Assembly: GCA_020845935.1 (NCBI GenBank)
Contig: JADLEV010000023.1
Span: 1-42,904, forward strand
From: Gammaproteobacteria bacterium
Lineage (GTDB): Bacteria; Pseudomonadota; Gammaproteobacteria; Ga0077536
Direction of reading: 5' to 3'
DNA length: 42,904 nucleotides
This document shows, piece after piece, positions 1 to 10,229 of the stretch (its first letter is position 1; each line of letters starts with the position of its first letter). The notes below the pieces were generated by a model, which was not told where the DNA came from, did no database searches, and was given only the letters and a program-made list of their open reading frames with translations. A program made the translations under genes and the position numbers.

Positions 1-81
1 ATCCGCGGCAATACTGTCCCACAAGTCCTCGACCAGGCGGATACGCTCATCCAGCGGTAACTTGCGAAGGTTGGCGTTCAT
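1..81 (-). CDS. Addiction-module antitoxin, N-terminal part (cut by window edge)
   Basis: The first 27 codons of a gene that runs off the left edge. The translation starts MNANLRKLPLDERI and continues RLVEDLWDSIAAD. The pattern of a short N-terminus, then LxxDERIxLVEDLWDSIA, is typical of the small antitoxin family TIGR02574/PF09720 (addiction module component), whose members are about 70-80 residues and usually precede a ParE/RelE-type toxin. By that rule the toxin gene would lie just outside the window on the left. The ATG at 81 is the only ATG in frame. A GAGG lies upstream but too far away to be a convincing ribosome binding site. The family call rests on 27 residues, and the toxin partner is inferred. 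Confidence 0.7.
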   Translation of the reverse strand, partial: MNANLRKLPLDERIRLVEDLWDSIAAD

Positions 82-448
82 GAGTCGAGCTTACGCCTCA
101 GCGGTGTTTTGTCCAAGAGCACATAACAATGAATGGCCAGCAATGATCCATGTTTAACCACGGGAATCTCCCTCCTATCACGCGGCCGTTTTGAGTTGAA
201 GTTCAGTATAGCCAAGGCAGCGCAGCGTGGAAGGTGTCGGGGAAACAGCATCTTGGCGATGATGGTTGCCGGAGTACCTTGCGTGCTCGCCGTGTTTAAT
301 TACGGGAAGTTTCCGCCTAAAGCGCTGAGGGCGTTATTGCGGGATCCTGTCCTACAGGCTCGGTAGCATCCTGGGTCGAGGGCTCAATTGCCTTTGCGTA
401 GACTGCAACAGCATTCAGTCACGGAGACACCGGCCGAGGCGTCGCTCG
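82..448. other. Gene-free stretch between antitoxin and hemB 3' end
   Basis: This stretch lies upstream of the antitoxin gene and downstream of hemB. An open frame of 77 codons exists at 133-366 on the plus strand, but it has no recognisable family, no good ribosome binding site and a less GC-biased third position than neighbouring genes, so I do not call it. I see no convincing terminator for the hemB operon here. Confidence 0.5.
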
Positions 449-2244
<1,796 letters not shown>

Positions 2245-2248
2245 GAGG

Positions 2249-2767
2249 TCACGAGCACAGCAGCAAATTGATCGCCGCGGCCAGATCAGCCGGTGCGGGT
2301 CCGGCTTGTTCCAGAGCCGATCCCCCGCGCACGCCAGGCATGCTCTGCACGGTGATGCCGAGGGCACGTGCCGCATCGCGATCGGCGGCGCGGTTGGTAA
2401 TCAGCGCGACCTCCCCGGCACTCAACCGGGCGCGCTGCACGATCTGCTGGAGCAGTCCCTGCTCGCTGGAATCGCAGACGCAGGGTTGGCCGGCGTCGTG
2501 CGGGCAAAAGGCCAGCGCCTCGATGCGCCCGCCACGTTGCGTGATCGCCCGCAACATCCGTTGCTGGCCGTGGAGCAGCGCGTCGATATCGAACGCGCCG
2601 TCGCGGGATTGTGCGCGGTCGCCCAGCAGGACGCAGCGGACTCCGGCCAACGTCAATCGAGCGATCGCTTCGACCGCGCCGGGAATGGCCTCCCGGCCAC
2701 CGGACTCGCCGGCGACACCTCGTGGCGGTTCGATGAGGCCGCTGCTCCTGATGATGACCAGTTTCAT
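2249..2767 (-). CDS. Degenerate HAD-family protein in the gmhB position (likely catalytically inactive)
   Basis: A protein of 172 residues that aligns by eye with D-glycero-D-manno-heptose-1,7-bisphosphate 7-phosphatase (GmhB), usually encoded between glyS and plsC. The zinc-binding part is kept: C88-P-H90 and C96-V-C98. The catalytic DxDG motif is replaced by RSSG at 7-10, so both the nucleophile and the acid/base aspartate are gone. The RKP that normally follows the last zinc cysteine has become DSS, and the first Asp of the VGD motif is N125, with D129 kept. The reading frame is intact, with codon use like its neighbours and a good ribosome binding site (GGAGG, eight bases before the ATG). 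It therefore looks like a maintained pseudoenzyme rather than a decaying gene. A structural or regulatory role is inference. Confidence 0.75.
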   Translation of the reverse strand: MKLVIIRSSGLIEPPRGVAGESGGREAIPGAVEAIARLTLAGVRCVLLGDRAQSRDGAFDIDALLHGQQRMLRAITQRGGRIEALAFCPHDAGQPCVCDSSEQGLLQQIVQRARLSAGEVALITNRAADRDAARALGITVQSMPGVRGGSALEQAGPAPADLAAAINLLLCS

Positions 2768-2795
2768 CGAGCCGCCTCCGCCAGGTGAACGCCGA

Positions 2796-4904
2796 TCAAC
2801 TCGACAGATTGAGCCGCGAGATGTCGGCGATGCCGGTGAACAAATGACGCAGCCGCGCCACCAGCGCCAGGCGGTTGGCGCGTACCGCCGGGTCGTCGCA
2901 CCACACCAGCACGGCATCGAAGAACGCATCGACGCTGTCGCGCAGCGCGGCCAGGCGCAGCAACGCTGCGGCATAGTCGCCGGTCGCGAGCAGCGGCGCG
3001 ATTTCGCTGGCTGCGGTCGCGAGATCCCGCGTCAGCGCCTGCTCGGCGGGCAACGCCAGCAGCGCGGGATCCAGTTCGGCCGGCGGCGGGGTCTCGAGCT
3101 TGGCGAGAATGTTGGCGCTGCGCTTGTTGGCGGCGGCGAGGCTCGCGGCCTGTGGCAGCGCGCGAAATGCCGCGACCGCGCGCACCCGTCGATCGAAATC
3201 GAGCGGGCGTGCCGGCCGGCGCGCGCGTACCGCGTCAAACACGTCGAACGGCACCTCGCGATCGCTGTAATAGGCACGCAACCGATCCAGCAGGAAATCG
3301 TGGACGCGATCGATCAGCGTGCTACCGGCAATCGCACCGTCGCCGGCCATGGTGCCGGTCAACGCGCCGAGATTGCCGGCGGCGATCGTGATCAACTCGA
3401 CCAGATCGAGATCGAGCTCGCGTTCGATGCAGATCCGCAGCACGGCGAGCGCGTGACGGCGCAGTGCATACGGATCCTTGTCGCCGGTCGGTTCCTTGCC
3501 GATGGCGGTGATGCCGACCAGCGTGTCGAGCCGATCGGCGACGCCGATCGCCTGCGCGAACGGATTCGTCGGCAGGGCATCACCGGCAAACCGCGGCAGG
3601 TAGAACTCCTCGAGTGCGCGCGCGATCGCCGCCGCCTCGCCGGATGCGAGCGCATAGTGATGACCCATCACGCCTTGCAGCTCCGGAAACTCGCCCACCA
3701 TGCCGGTCACCAGGTCGCAGCGCGACAGCTGCGCCGCGCGGCGCACCGCCGCGAGGTCGAGATCGAGCGCACGGCCGATCGCCTCGGCCAGGATCAGCGT
3801 GCGCTCGGTCTTGTCGTGCAGCGAACCGAGCTGCTGCTCGAAGACGATGCCGGCCATGGCTGGCAAGCGCTCGGCGAGCGGAGTGCGGCGATCCTGCTCC
3901 CAGAAGAACTGGGCATCCTTCAGCCGCGGCTGAATGACGCGTTGATTGCCGGCGATGATGCGTTCGGGGTGCGGGCTGTCGATGTTGACGATGGTGATGA
4001 AGCGATCGAGCAACCGCCCGTCAGTGCCACGCAGCGGAAAGTAGCGCTGATGGTTCTGCATCGTCGCCAGCAGCACTTCCTCGGGCAGCGCCAGGAACTC
4101 GGGCGCGAAGGCTCCGGTGAGCGCGACGGGCCATTCGACCAGCGCGGTCACTTCATCGAGCAGATCCGGCGCGACCAGCGCGGTACCCTTGGCCGCCTTC
4201 GCCGCCTGCTCGATCGCCAGACGAATCATCTCGCGGCGCGCGGCGAAACCGGCTATGACCTTGCCTTGCTGGCGCAAGGTCGCGGCGTAATCTGCCGCGT
4301 GCGCCAGCATGATGGCCGCCGGCGCCAGAAAACGGTGGCCATAGGTGATGCGATCGGCGGCGACGCCGAGGATGTGCGCCGGCACGATCTGCTCGCCATG
4401 CAGCAACACCAGCCAATGTACCGGCCGCACGAACTCGGCATCGGAACTGCCCCAACGCATCCGTCGCGGCACCGGCAGTGCTTGCAGCGCGTCCACGATC
4501 AGCGCCGGCAGGATCTCCGTTGCCGCCGCACCCGGCTGCTTGATGACACAACTCAGCCAGCGGCCCTTCTCGGTGGTCGTGATCTGCAACTGCTCGAGCG
4601 TGACGCCGCAGGAACGCGCGAAGCCCAGCGTCGCCTGGGTCGGGGCGCCGGCCGCATCGTAAGCCGCCGCGAGCGCCGGGCCGCGGCGCTCGCTGACGCG
4701 ATCGGATTGCCGCAGCGCCAGGTCATGAATCAGCAAGGCCAGCCGTCGCGGCGACGCGAAGCTTTCGATGTCGCCAAAGGCCAAGGCGGCCCTGGTCAGG
4801 CGCTCGCGCACGCCTTCGACCAGCGCGGCGCCAAGGCCCGCCAGCGCCTTCGGCGGCAACTCCTCGGTGCCGAGTTCCAGCAGCAGCGGCGCGGCGGCGG
4901 TCAT
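2796..4904 (-). CDS. glyS: Glycine--tRNA ligase beta subunit
   Basis: Large subunit of the bacterial alpha2beta2 glycyl-tRNA synthetase, responsible for tRNA recognition. It has 702 residues, close to the usual 690-ish. The N-terminus [15 protein letters not shown] is the family hallmark. The HD-like region ([11 protein letters not shown]) and the C-terminal anticodon-binding part ([15 protein letters not shown]) are present. The ATG at 4904 overlaps the glyQ stop (ATGA), as expected for two subunits made in fixed ratio. A longer open frame to 4928 exists, but the overlap and the conserved N-terminus decide the start. It is followed by the HAD-like gene after 28 bases. Confidence 0.97.
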   Translation of the reverse strand: MTAAAPLLLELGTEELPPKALAGLGAALVEGVRERLTRAALAFGDIESFASPRRLALLIHDLALRQSDRVSERRGPALAAAYDAAGAPTQATLGFARSCGVTLEQLQITTTEKGRWLSCVIKQPGAAATEILPALIVDALQALPVPRRMRWGSSDAEFVRPVHWLVLLHGEQIVPAHILGVAADRITYGHRFLAPAAIMLAHAADYAATLRQQGKVIAGFAARREMIRLAIEQAAKAAKGTALVAPDLLDEVTALVEWPVALTGAFAPEFLALPEEVLLATMQNHQRYFPLRGTDGRLLDRFITIVNIDSPHPERIIAGNQRVIQPRLKDAQFFWEQDRRTPLAERLPAMAGIVFEQQLGSLHDKTERTLILAEAIGRALDLDLAAVRRAAQLSRCDLVTGMVGEFPELQGVMGHHYALASGEAAAIARALEEFYLPRFAGDALPTNPFAQAIGVADRLDTLVGITAIGKEPTGDKDPYALRRHALAVLRICIERELDLDLVELITIAAGNLGALTGTMAGDGAIAGSTLIDRVHDFLLDRLRAYYSDREVPFDVFDAVRARRPARPLDFDRRVRAVAAFRALPQAASLAAANKRSANILAKLETPPPAELDPALLALPAEQALTRDLATAASEIAPLLATGDYAAALLRLAALRDSVDAFFDAVLVWCDDPAVRANRLALVARLRHLFTGIADISRLNLSS

Positions 4905-5809
4905 GACGGCCGCTCCATGGCAGCACACAACGGAAAGCCGAGCGCCTCACGGCCCTGATAATAGGCTTCGGCGATCGCCCGCGCCAGAGCGCGCACGCGC
5001 AGGATGTAGCTCTGCCGCTCGGTGATCGAGATCGCGCGCCGCGCATCGAGCAGATTGAAGGTGTGCGACGCGCGCACCATCATCTCGTAAGCCGGCAGCG
5101 GCAACCGCTGCGCGACCAGCCGGCGCGACTCCTCTTCACAGGCACGGAACGCCTCGAACAGGCGCTCGACGTTGGCCGCCTCGAAATTGAAGGTCGACAT
5201 TTCGACTTCATTCTGGTGATAGACATCGCCATAGGTCACGTCGCGATTTGGTCCTCGCGCCCAGATGAGGTCATAGACGTTGTCGACGTTCTGCAGGTAC
5301 ATCGCGATCCGCTCCAGGCCATAGGTGATCTCGCCCGAGACCGGTCGGCAATCGATACCACCGACCTGCTGAAAGTAGGTGAACTGCGAGATCTCCATGC
5401 CGTTGATCCAGACTTCCCAGCCGAGGCCCCAGGCACCGAGCGTCGGCGATTCCCAGTTGTCCTCGACGAAGCGCACATCATGTATCCGCGGATCGATGCC
5501 AAGTGCGGTGAGCGAGTCGAGGTACTGCTGCTGGATGTCGTCGGGTGAGGGTTTCAGCAACACCTGAAACTGGTAGAAGTGCTGCATCCGGTTCGGATTG
5601 TCGCCATAGCGACCGTCGGTCGGCCGGCGCGACGGCTGCACGTACGCGGTGCGCCAGGGCTCGGGGCCAATCGCACGCAGAAAGGTCGATGGATGAAACG
5701 TGCCCGCGCCCATTTCCATGTCGTACGGCTGCGCGATGACGCAGCCGCGTTCGGACCAGAAGGTCTGCAAGGCGAAAATCAACGCCAGAAAGGTGTCTGG
5801 AGAAGTCAT
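4901..5809 (-). CDS. glyQ: Glycine--tRNA ligase alpha subunit
   Basis: Catalytic small subunit of glycyl-tRNA synthetase, which forms glycyl-adenylate and charges tRNA-Gly together with GlyS. It is 302 residues, the normal size. Strongly conserved family segments are visible: [19 protein letters not shown] near residue 18, [20 protein letters not shown] near 48 and [17 protein letters not shown] near 73. It is the first gene of a minus-strand operon with glyS, the HAD-like gene, plsC and hemB. A sigma70-type promoter lies just upstream. Confidence 0.98.
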   Translation of the reverse strand: MTSPDTFLALIFALQTFWSERGCVIAQPYDMEMGAGTFHPSTFLRAIGPEPWRTAYVQPSRRPTDGRYGDNPNRMQHFYQFQVLLKPSPDDIQQQYLDSLTALGIDPRIHDVRFVEDNWESPTLGAWGLGWEVWINGMEISQFTYFQQVGGIDCRPVSGEITYGLERIAMYLQNVDNVYDLIWARGPNRDVTYGDVYHQNEVEMSTFNFEAANVERLFEAFRACEEESRRLVAQRLPLPAYEMMVRASHTFNLLDARRAISITERQSYILRVRALARAIAEAYYQGREALGFPLCAAMERPS

Positions 5810-5834
5810 CGAGGGATCGCCGGTCGGGCGGCAA

Positions 5835-5863
5835 AGTATAGAGACAATCCCCTATTGATTGAA
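5835..5863 (-). promoter_or_regulatory. Sigma70-type promoter of the glyQ operon
   Basis: On the minus strand TTCAAT (5858-5863) and TATACT (5835-5840) are separated by 17 bases. The -10 matches the consensus at five of six positions and the -35 at three. It lies about 25 bases upstream of the glyQ ATG and is the only good candidate for the glyQ-glyS-HAD-plsC-hemB transcript. Confidence 0.55.
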
Positions 5864-5922
5864 CTGTGTCTCATTGCCGCGTCAAGCTTGCCCTTGCCGC
5901 GCCGCTAACCGGAACGAAGCTC

Positions 5923-6549
5923 ATGGCCTCCCTCTGCGCGGCACGCAGCCGGCCATTGGATTACCAAGTCGAAATGCGACCCGCGGAATACACCTCCATC
6001 ATGATCGCCTTGCACACCGAAGATACGCTGCCATGGCGAGCGCTGATCACCCGAGCCGAAGCCGAGATCGCGCTGGTGCTGCCGCAGCATGTCGAGGACT
6101 ATCTGTGTCGGACTCTGCTGCTGTACCTGGGCCGGCCAAACCGCCTTTCCGGTGCCAAGCGCGCGGCGGCGATCGATGCCCTGTTCGCGCAGGCGTCGCA
6201 GGACCCGCGCCTGATTGGTGATCGCTCGTTGCTGCTGGTTGGATTCTTCCCGGAACAGGTGACCCGCATGCAAGTGCCGGTGAACAGCCTGATCGAGTAC
6301 GGTCGGCTCGCATTGCGCACCAGCGCGCGCCGCGACGATGAACCGCTGCTGCTGGACGTCGAACGCGAATTCCTGCGGATCGTCGACGTGCTGCGGATGA
6401 TGCGACACCTGACCGAGGCAGCGAGGGCTCCCGATCTGCTGAACCTCTACCAATTCTGGTTGGATACCCGCAGCACGTACGCCTGGCAGCTGCTGCGCAC
6501 CGAGCTGGCGGGGTTGCCGGCGGCCACCGGGTCACGGCTGCGGCACTGA
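5923..6549 (+). CDS. Hypothetical protein, function unknown
   Basis: An intact reading frame with strong GC3 bias, which I do not recognise. The part from MIALHTEDTLPW (6001) onward looks like a compact, mostly helical soluble protein of about 180 residues: LPWRALITRAEAEIALVLP, then HVEDYLCRTLLLYLG, then DRSLLLVGFFPEQV and a C-terminal LLNLYQFWLDTRSTYAWQLL. There is no signal peptide, no membrane segment and no obvious metal or nucleotide motif. The start is uncertain. I give the ATG at 5923, which has a GGAA eight bases upstream. The ATG at 6001 is as likely, and an upstream ATG at 5866 would run into the glyQ promoter. It is divergent from glyQ and converges on the FHA-cyclase gene. Confidence 0.7.
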   Translation: MASLCAARSRPLDYQVEMRPAEYTSIMIALHTEDTLPWRALITRAEAEIALVLPQHVEDYLCRTLLLYLGRPNRLSGAKRAAAIDALFAQASQDPRLIGDRSLLLVGFFPEQVTRMQVPVNSLIEYGRLALRTSARRDDEPLLLDVEREFLRIVDVLRMMRHLTEAARAPDLLNLYQFWLDTRSTYAWQLLRTELAGLPAATGSRLRH

Positions 6550-6571
6550 CCGACCGCTGCCGAGCTCGGCC

Positions 6572-7561
6572 TTAGGGCAGGGCGTTCCTGACCGCGTCCT
6601 GATCCGAATAGCGCGTCGCGATCCAGTGGATCGCGACTGGCTCGTCGATCCCCTTCAGTGCGGCGGAACCACAGCCGATGAACTTGAAGCCGGCATCGTC
6701 GCCTCGTTCCCGCTGCAGCGCGGTGAGGAAATCGTCGGAACACAGAATCCGATCGCGGATCGGAAACTGCACCCGGCATTGGCGGAACGCCCGCTCCTGC
6801 ACGCCTTCGATGCGAAAGGTCACATTGACATCGTGGCCATGGATGTCCTCGCCACCGGCCGAGATTTCCCAGGTGTCGCCGTAATGCAGCGCCAGCCGAT
6901 AGTGGATCGGCGCGTTGTGCGTGCGTTTATTGCGCTGCTGGATCCGCTCCTCGAGTTCGGTGGCGGCGGTCAGGGCGCTGCCGCACGAATCGAAAGTCGC
7001 GAGGAAACCATCTCCGGTGCTCTTGAAGAACCGCCGGCGATGCTCGGCGAGCAGCGGCTCGGCAATCTGCGACAGCCGCAACTTGAGATGGTAGGCCATG
7101 TGATCATCCTTGCTGGCGATGATCGATGACTCGCAGAGATCGAATACCAGCACCGCCTCCTTGCGCTGCTTCAAGCGACCGGCAGGAATGATGACCGATT
7201 GATCCCATTGCATCTCTTCGGCCGCCGGCTGCGGTGGCGGCACGTGCCGCGATTGTTCAACCCAGTCGACCTCGACCGACCATTCCGGCAACAGCAGCCG
7301 AAAAGGCGGAACCACGGCGACTTCACCGGAGATGCGTTTGAACTCGCTGCCGAGTTGCAGCATCACGCCGTTGCGGCTCGAGTCCTTCACCAAGAACTGG
7401 TCGCCGTTGCGGATGAGGCTGCAATGCAGTCGGGAAATGCGCGGATGATTGACGATGATCTCGTTGCCCTGGTCGCGGCCGATACGGACCAGCGGACGAT
7501 CGAAGCTTTTCTCCGACTTCTGCGTGCCCGCACTATTGGTCAGTACTATTTTCCAAACCAT
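6572..7561 (-). CDS. FHA domain-class III adenylate/guanylate cyclase fusion
   Basis: A 329-residue two-domain signalling protein. Residues about 23-75 form a forkhead-associated domain, which binds phosphothreonine (RIGR at 26-29, HPRISRLHCSL at 39-49, SSRNGVML at 61-68). Residues about 135-315 form a class III cyclase domain: metal Asp D141 (VFDLCESS), FFKSTGDG at 178-185 with K180 and the second metal Asp D184, then GEDIHGHDVNVTFRI with D239, N246 and R250. All catalytic positions appear intact, and the Lys/Asp pair suggests ATP as substrate (family knowledge). There is no membrane segment. The FHA domain would link cyclic nucleotide production to Ser/Thr phosphorylation; a Hanks-type kinase lies 9 kb away. 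It is divergent from the response regulator at 7983. Confidence 0.9.
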   Translation of the reverse strand: MVWKIVLTNSAGTQKSEKSFDRPLVRIGRDQGNEIIVNHPRISRLHCSLIRNGDQFLVKDSSRNGVMLQLGSEFKRISGEVAVVPPFRLLLPEWSVEVDWVEQSRHVPPPQPAAEEMQWDQSVIIPAGRLKQRKEAVLVFDLCESSIIASKDDHMAYHLKLRLSQIAEPLLAEHRRRFFKSTGDGFLATFDSCGSALTAATELEERIQQRNKRTHNAPIHYRLALHYGDTWEISAGGEDIHGHDVNVTFRIEGVQERAFRQCRVQFPIRDRILCSDDFLTALQRERGDDAGFKFIGCGSAALKGIDEPVAIHWIATRYSDQDAVRNALP

Positions 7562-7982
7562 ACCTGGCCAGACCTGGCTGAACGGGGGCTCCTACAGGCC
7601 ACTCAACAGGCTGTTGAGCAACGGAGCCGCCGCGTGCTGTGAAAGAGGCGTTCGCGCAGCGAATCCCGCGAAGCCCGTTCACGGCGATCCGCAGCGTCTT
7701 ATTGTGCCGCGATGCAGCATCAAGGCACAAGGGCGCGCAACGGCGCGGCATCGATTCCGGCAGCCGTTGGGATTGCCTGTTCACCGCGAGGGACTCGAGA
7801 AAGTTTTCAATCGTCCACGACCCGAGAACAGATCCGGGGATGCCTCGATGATTGATAATCCGGTATAACGGCTGTGCCCCAACAGCCGGCCTGACTTGCC
7901 GCGCCAGGTTCCGGCAAACTACCAAGGCCAACAGCCTGTCGCCGTTTGGCATCAAGTGCTGCGGAGGTTGCGAAAGAAAAAC
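7562..7982. other. Long divergent intergenic region, no gene
   Basis: 421 bases between the FHA-cyclase gene and the response regulator. No supported gene: the open frames on both strands are short and family-less. The part from about 7600 to 7830 begins with a perfect palindrome (listed separately) and ends near a GAAAGTTTTCAA motif. It could be a small non-autonomous repeat, but with only one copy in view this cannot be tested. The promoters of both flanking genes should lie here. Confidence 0.4.
7602..7618. repeat. Perfect 8-bp inverted repeat (palindrome) in divergent intergenic region
   Basis: CTCAACAG-G-CTGTTGAG, two perfectly matching 8-base arms around one base. It sits 41 bases upstream of the FHA-cyclase start. 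The symmetry suits a dimeric regulator's operator, or it may be the end of a mobile repeat. There is no T-run on either side, so a terminator is unlikely. Confidence 0.55.
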
Positions 7983-9395
7983 ATGGCGGGAGAACAAATC
8001 CTCATCGTCGAAGATCAACGCACCGTTGCCGTGGCTTTGCGGACCCGGTTGCGCGGCCTTGGCTACAACGTCACCGGTGTTGCCAGTACCGGCGACGAGG
8101 CACTCTCCAAGGTCAGCGAGCTGCGACCCGACCTGGTGCTGATGGATATCAAGCTCGGCGACGGCATGGACGGGATCGAGGCCGCGCGGCAGATTCGCAC
8201 TGAGCACGATGTCCCGGTTGTTTATGTATCGGCCTATGCCGACCAGGAAATCATCGAACGGGCCCGGGAAACGTTCCCGGCCGGCTTCATCAACAAGCCC
8301 TTCACGAGCAAGGATCTGCTGACCACGATCGCTCTCGTGCTGCATACGACGCGTTATCGTGCACTGCCCCGCACGGCCGCTGCCCCGGGGCACGGTCCGT
8401 TGCCCGACGAGGTGGCGGAGCCAACCCCGGACGAAGCCAACGCTGGCGAGGCGCTGGTGACCAGCGATCTTGCCGGCAACATCACCTTCGTCAATCTGGC
8501 CGGCGAGCTGCGCATCGGCTGGAAACGCAAGCATCTGGTCGGGCATTCGCTGCTCGATCTCCTGGTCGGTCTATACAAACTCGGTGACAACCAGGCCCGC
8601 GCAATCCTCCGCAATGTGCGTGATTACGGAATCGAACAATCACTGCGCCAGCCCGGTGCCGGGCGTGAGCACCGCTTGCCGGACGACGTCTTGATGCCAC
8701 TGCGCGATACCCATGGTCAGCTCTTTGGCATGGCGTTGCGGATCGGTGCCGCCACCGCCCACCAACGCATTGCCGAAGCTTACGATGAATTGCACGCGTT
8801 GCGCACCGCCGTCGATCCGCTGCCGGTCGGCATGCTGCTGGTCAGCCGGCAGATGCGCGTGGTCTTCCGCAACCGGCGTGCCGCTGCGCTGCTGGCCGAG
8901 CACTCCGCACTGGTCCATGCCGACCACCGCTTGAACGCCCTGGATCGGGCCATCGACGATCAATTGCGCAAACTGGTCGGTAACGCCGCCGATTCCACGG
9001 GCAATTCTGACGCAACGCCGGCCATCGGCATGCTGTTGCTCGAAGAACCGATGACCACGCGCGCACTGGAGCTGATCATCATGCCGGCTGGTTCCGGCGG
9101 CGATCCCTTGTATGCGCCGGCCGCGGCCCTGTATCTGTTCGACACCGCCTGCGATGGCGATGTCTCCGCGTTCATCCTGCGCCCGCTGTATCACCTGACC
9201 GCGACCGAAGTCGAATTGATCAAGCTGCTGATGAAGGGCGCGACCCTGGACACCTGCGCCGAGGCGCTGGCGATCTCCGTGAACACGGTGCGCACACATC
9301 TGAAGCACATCTACCAGAAGATGGGCGTCACTCGCTATACCGAGCTGGTGCAACGCGTCGGCGCCGGCCCGGCGGCGATGCTGTTGCCAAACTGA
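7983..9395 (+). CDS. Response regulator: REC-PAS-LuxR-type DNA-binding protein
   Basis: A 470-residue two-component output protein. The receiver domain covers 1-120, with acidic pocket E10/D11, phospho-acceptor D55 (LVLMDIKLGDG), S83 and K105 (FINKPF). A PAS-like domain follows at about 150-255 (VTSDLAGNITFVNLAGE), then a second weaker PAS-like stretch at about 275-330 (PVGMLLVSRQMRVVFRNRRAA). The C-terminal LuxR helix-turn-helix is at about 405-468 (LTATEVELIKLL, then VNTVRTHLKHIYQKMGV). Sensor domains between REC and the HTH are unusual for a NarL-type regulator and suggest a second input. I chose the ATG at 7983 because the receiver domain begins directly after it. No cognate histidine kinase is in the window. 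Confidence 0.9.
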   Translation: MAGEQILIVEDQRTVAVALRTRLRGLGYNVTGVASTGDEALSKVSELRPDLVLMDIKLGDGMDGIEAARQIRTEHDVPVVYVSAYADQEIIERARETFPAGFINKPFTSKDLLTTIALVLHTTRYRALPRTAAAPGHGPLPDEVAEPTPDEANAGEALVTSDLAGNITFVNLAGELRIGWKRKHLVGHSLLDLLVGLYKLGDNQARAILRNVRDYGIEQSLRQPGAGREHRLPDDVLMPLRDTHGQLFGMALRIGAATAHQRIAEAYDELHALRTAVDPLPVGMLLVSRQMRVVFRNRRAAALLAEHSALVHADHRLNALDRAIDDQLRKLVGNAADSTGNSDATPAIGMLLLEEPMTTRALELIIMPAGSGGDPLYAPAAALYLFDTACDGDVSAFILRPLYHLTATEVELIKLLMKGATLDTCAEALAISVNTVRTHLKHIYQKMGVTRYTELVQRVGAGPAAMLLPN

Positions 9396-9519
9396 TCCGC
9401 GTCGCGGATCGTTCCCTTGCGGCGCTTGTCGGTGCCGGTGAATGCCGGCACAATGGCCAGCGCCGTCGCGCTGTTCACGGCGGCAGGTGATGGATCGACC
9501 AACTTGGAGGTACATGGAC

Positions 9520-10179
9520 ATGTACACACGTTCTTTCGCGCGCGCGCGCGCTCGTTGCACCCACTCCCTTCGCCAACTGCGCTTCACCGTGCCGCTCGTC
9601 GCCTTGTGCGCGTGCAGCCCGCTCGCGACCAATGCCGCGACGCTGGTGCTGTTCGATTTCGAGGACGCGAACGACGCATTCGAACTGACTCCGGACTTTC
9701 TCGCCGCCGGCGTCGCTGCCGGCGCCTGGAGCGATATCGATGGCACGTTGACCGGCAGCCTTGGCGATCCCGGCCGCGCCCTCTCGTCCAAATCCTGGGC
9801 CGACGGCAACGCGCTGCGCTTCACGCTGCTGCCGCAACCCGGACAGGCACTGATGCTCGACGGCTTCAGTTTCGATGAACAGGCTTCTGGGACCGGTCCG
9901 AAGGGGTGGCAGTTGCGCATCGATGGGGTTCCGGTAGCGATCGGTGACACGGCTTCGGCCTTCGCGACGCATGCGGGCGTGTTCAGCGCCGAACCGCTTA
10001 CCGGAGCCATCGAGATCTCGCTGCTCGGCCTGGATGCCTCGGCAAACGCCGGCACCTGGCGCATCGACAACTTCGCGCTGACGGGTGCCGTGGCACCGGT
10101 GCCGACCCCCGGGGGCCTGGTGTTACTGCTGAGCGGCATCGCCGGCCTGGTCGGCCTACGGATCGGCGCTCCGGCATGA
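9520..10179 (+). CDS. PEP-CTERM sorting-domain protein
   Basis: An exported protein of 219 residues. The N-terminus has a basic region and a hydrophobic stretch ending LATNAA, a typical signal peptide. The middle (TLVLFDFEDANDAFEL and onward) is a beta-rich domain of unknown function. The C-terminus has the PEP-CTERM layout: PVPTPGG, a hydrophobic segment (LVLLLSGIAGLVGL) and a short tail with one arginine, the signal processed by the exosortase/EpsH system. The motif is VPTPG rather than VPEP, as in variant sorting tags. The ATG at 9520 has GGAGG nine bases upstream; an ATG six bases earlier is too close to it. No exosortase gene is in the window. Confidence 0.8.
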   Translation: MYTRSFARARARCTHSLRQLRFTVPLVALCACSPLATNAATLVLFDFEDANDAFELTPDFLAAGVAAGAWSDIDGTLTGSLGDPGRALSSKSWADGNALRFTLLPQPGQALMLDGFSFDEQASGTGPKGWQLRIDGVPVAIGDTASAFATHAGVFSAEPLTGAIEISLLGLDASANAGTWRIDNFALTGAVAPVPTPGGLVLLLSGIAGLVGLRIGAPA

Positions 10180-10185
10180 CGGCAC

Positions 10186-10220
10186 GGCGCCCGGTCCGGC
10201 TGTCGACCGGACCGGGCGCC
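10186..10220. terminator. 14-bp perfect hairpin between convergent genes
   Basis: Arms 10186-10199 and 10207-10220 are perfectly complementary over 14 bases, with a seven-base loop. It lies between the PEP-CTERM stop and the stop of the convergent helicase gene. On the plus side it is followed by a short CTTTC, not a long T-run. The position and stability argue for a bidirectional terminator, but the weak T-tract leaves room for doubt. Confidence 0.7.
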
Positions 10221-10229
10221 ACCCGCCTT

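Noticed and set aside
90-140. Resemblance to an integron attC-like site (TAACAA near an inverted repeat)
   Set aside because: The conserved core triplets and the paired inverted arms of attC could not be found.
133-366. 77-codon frame in the left intergenic region
   Set aside because: No family, no ribosome binding site, and codon use unlike neighbours. Possibly a decayed gene, but there is nothing to support it.
7600-7840. Possible insertion-sequence remnant or miniature element
   Set aside because: No transposase motif and no matching second terminal repeat or target duplication could be shown. The palindrome at one end is reported on its own.
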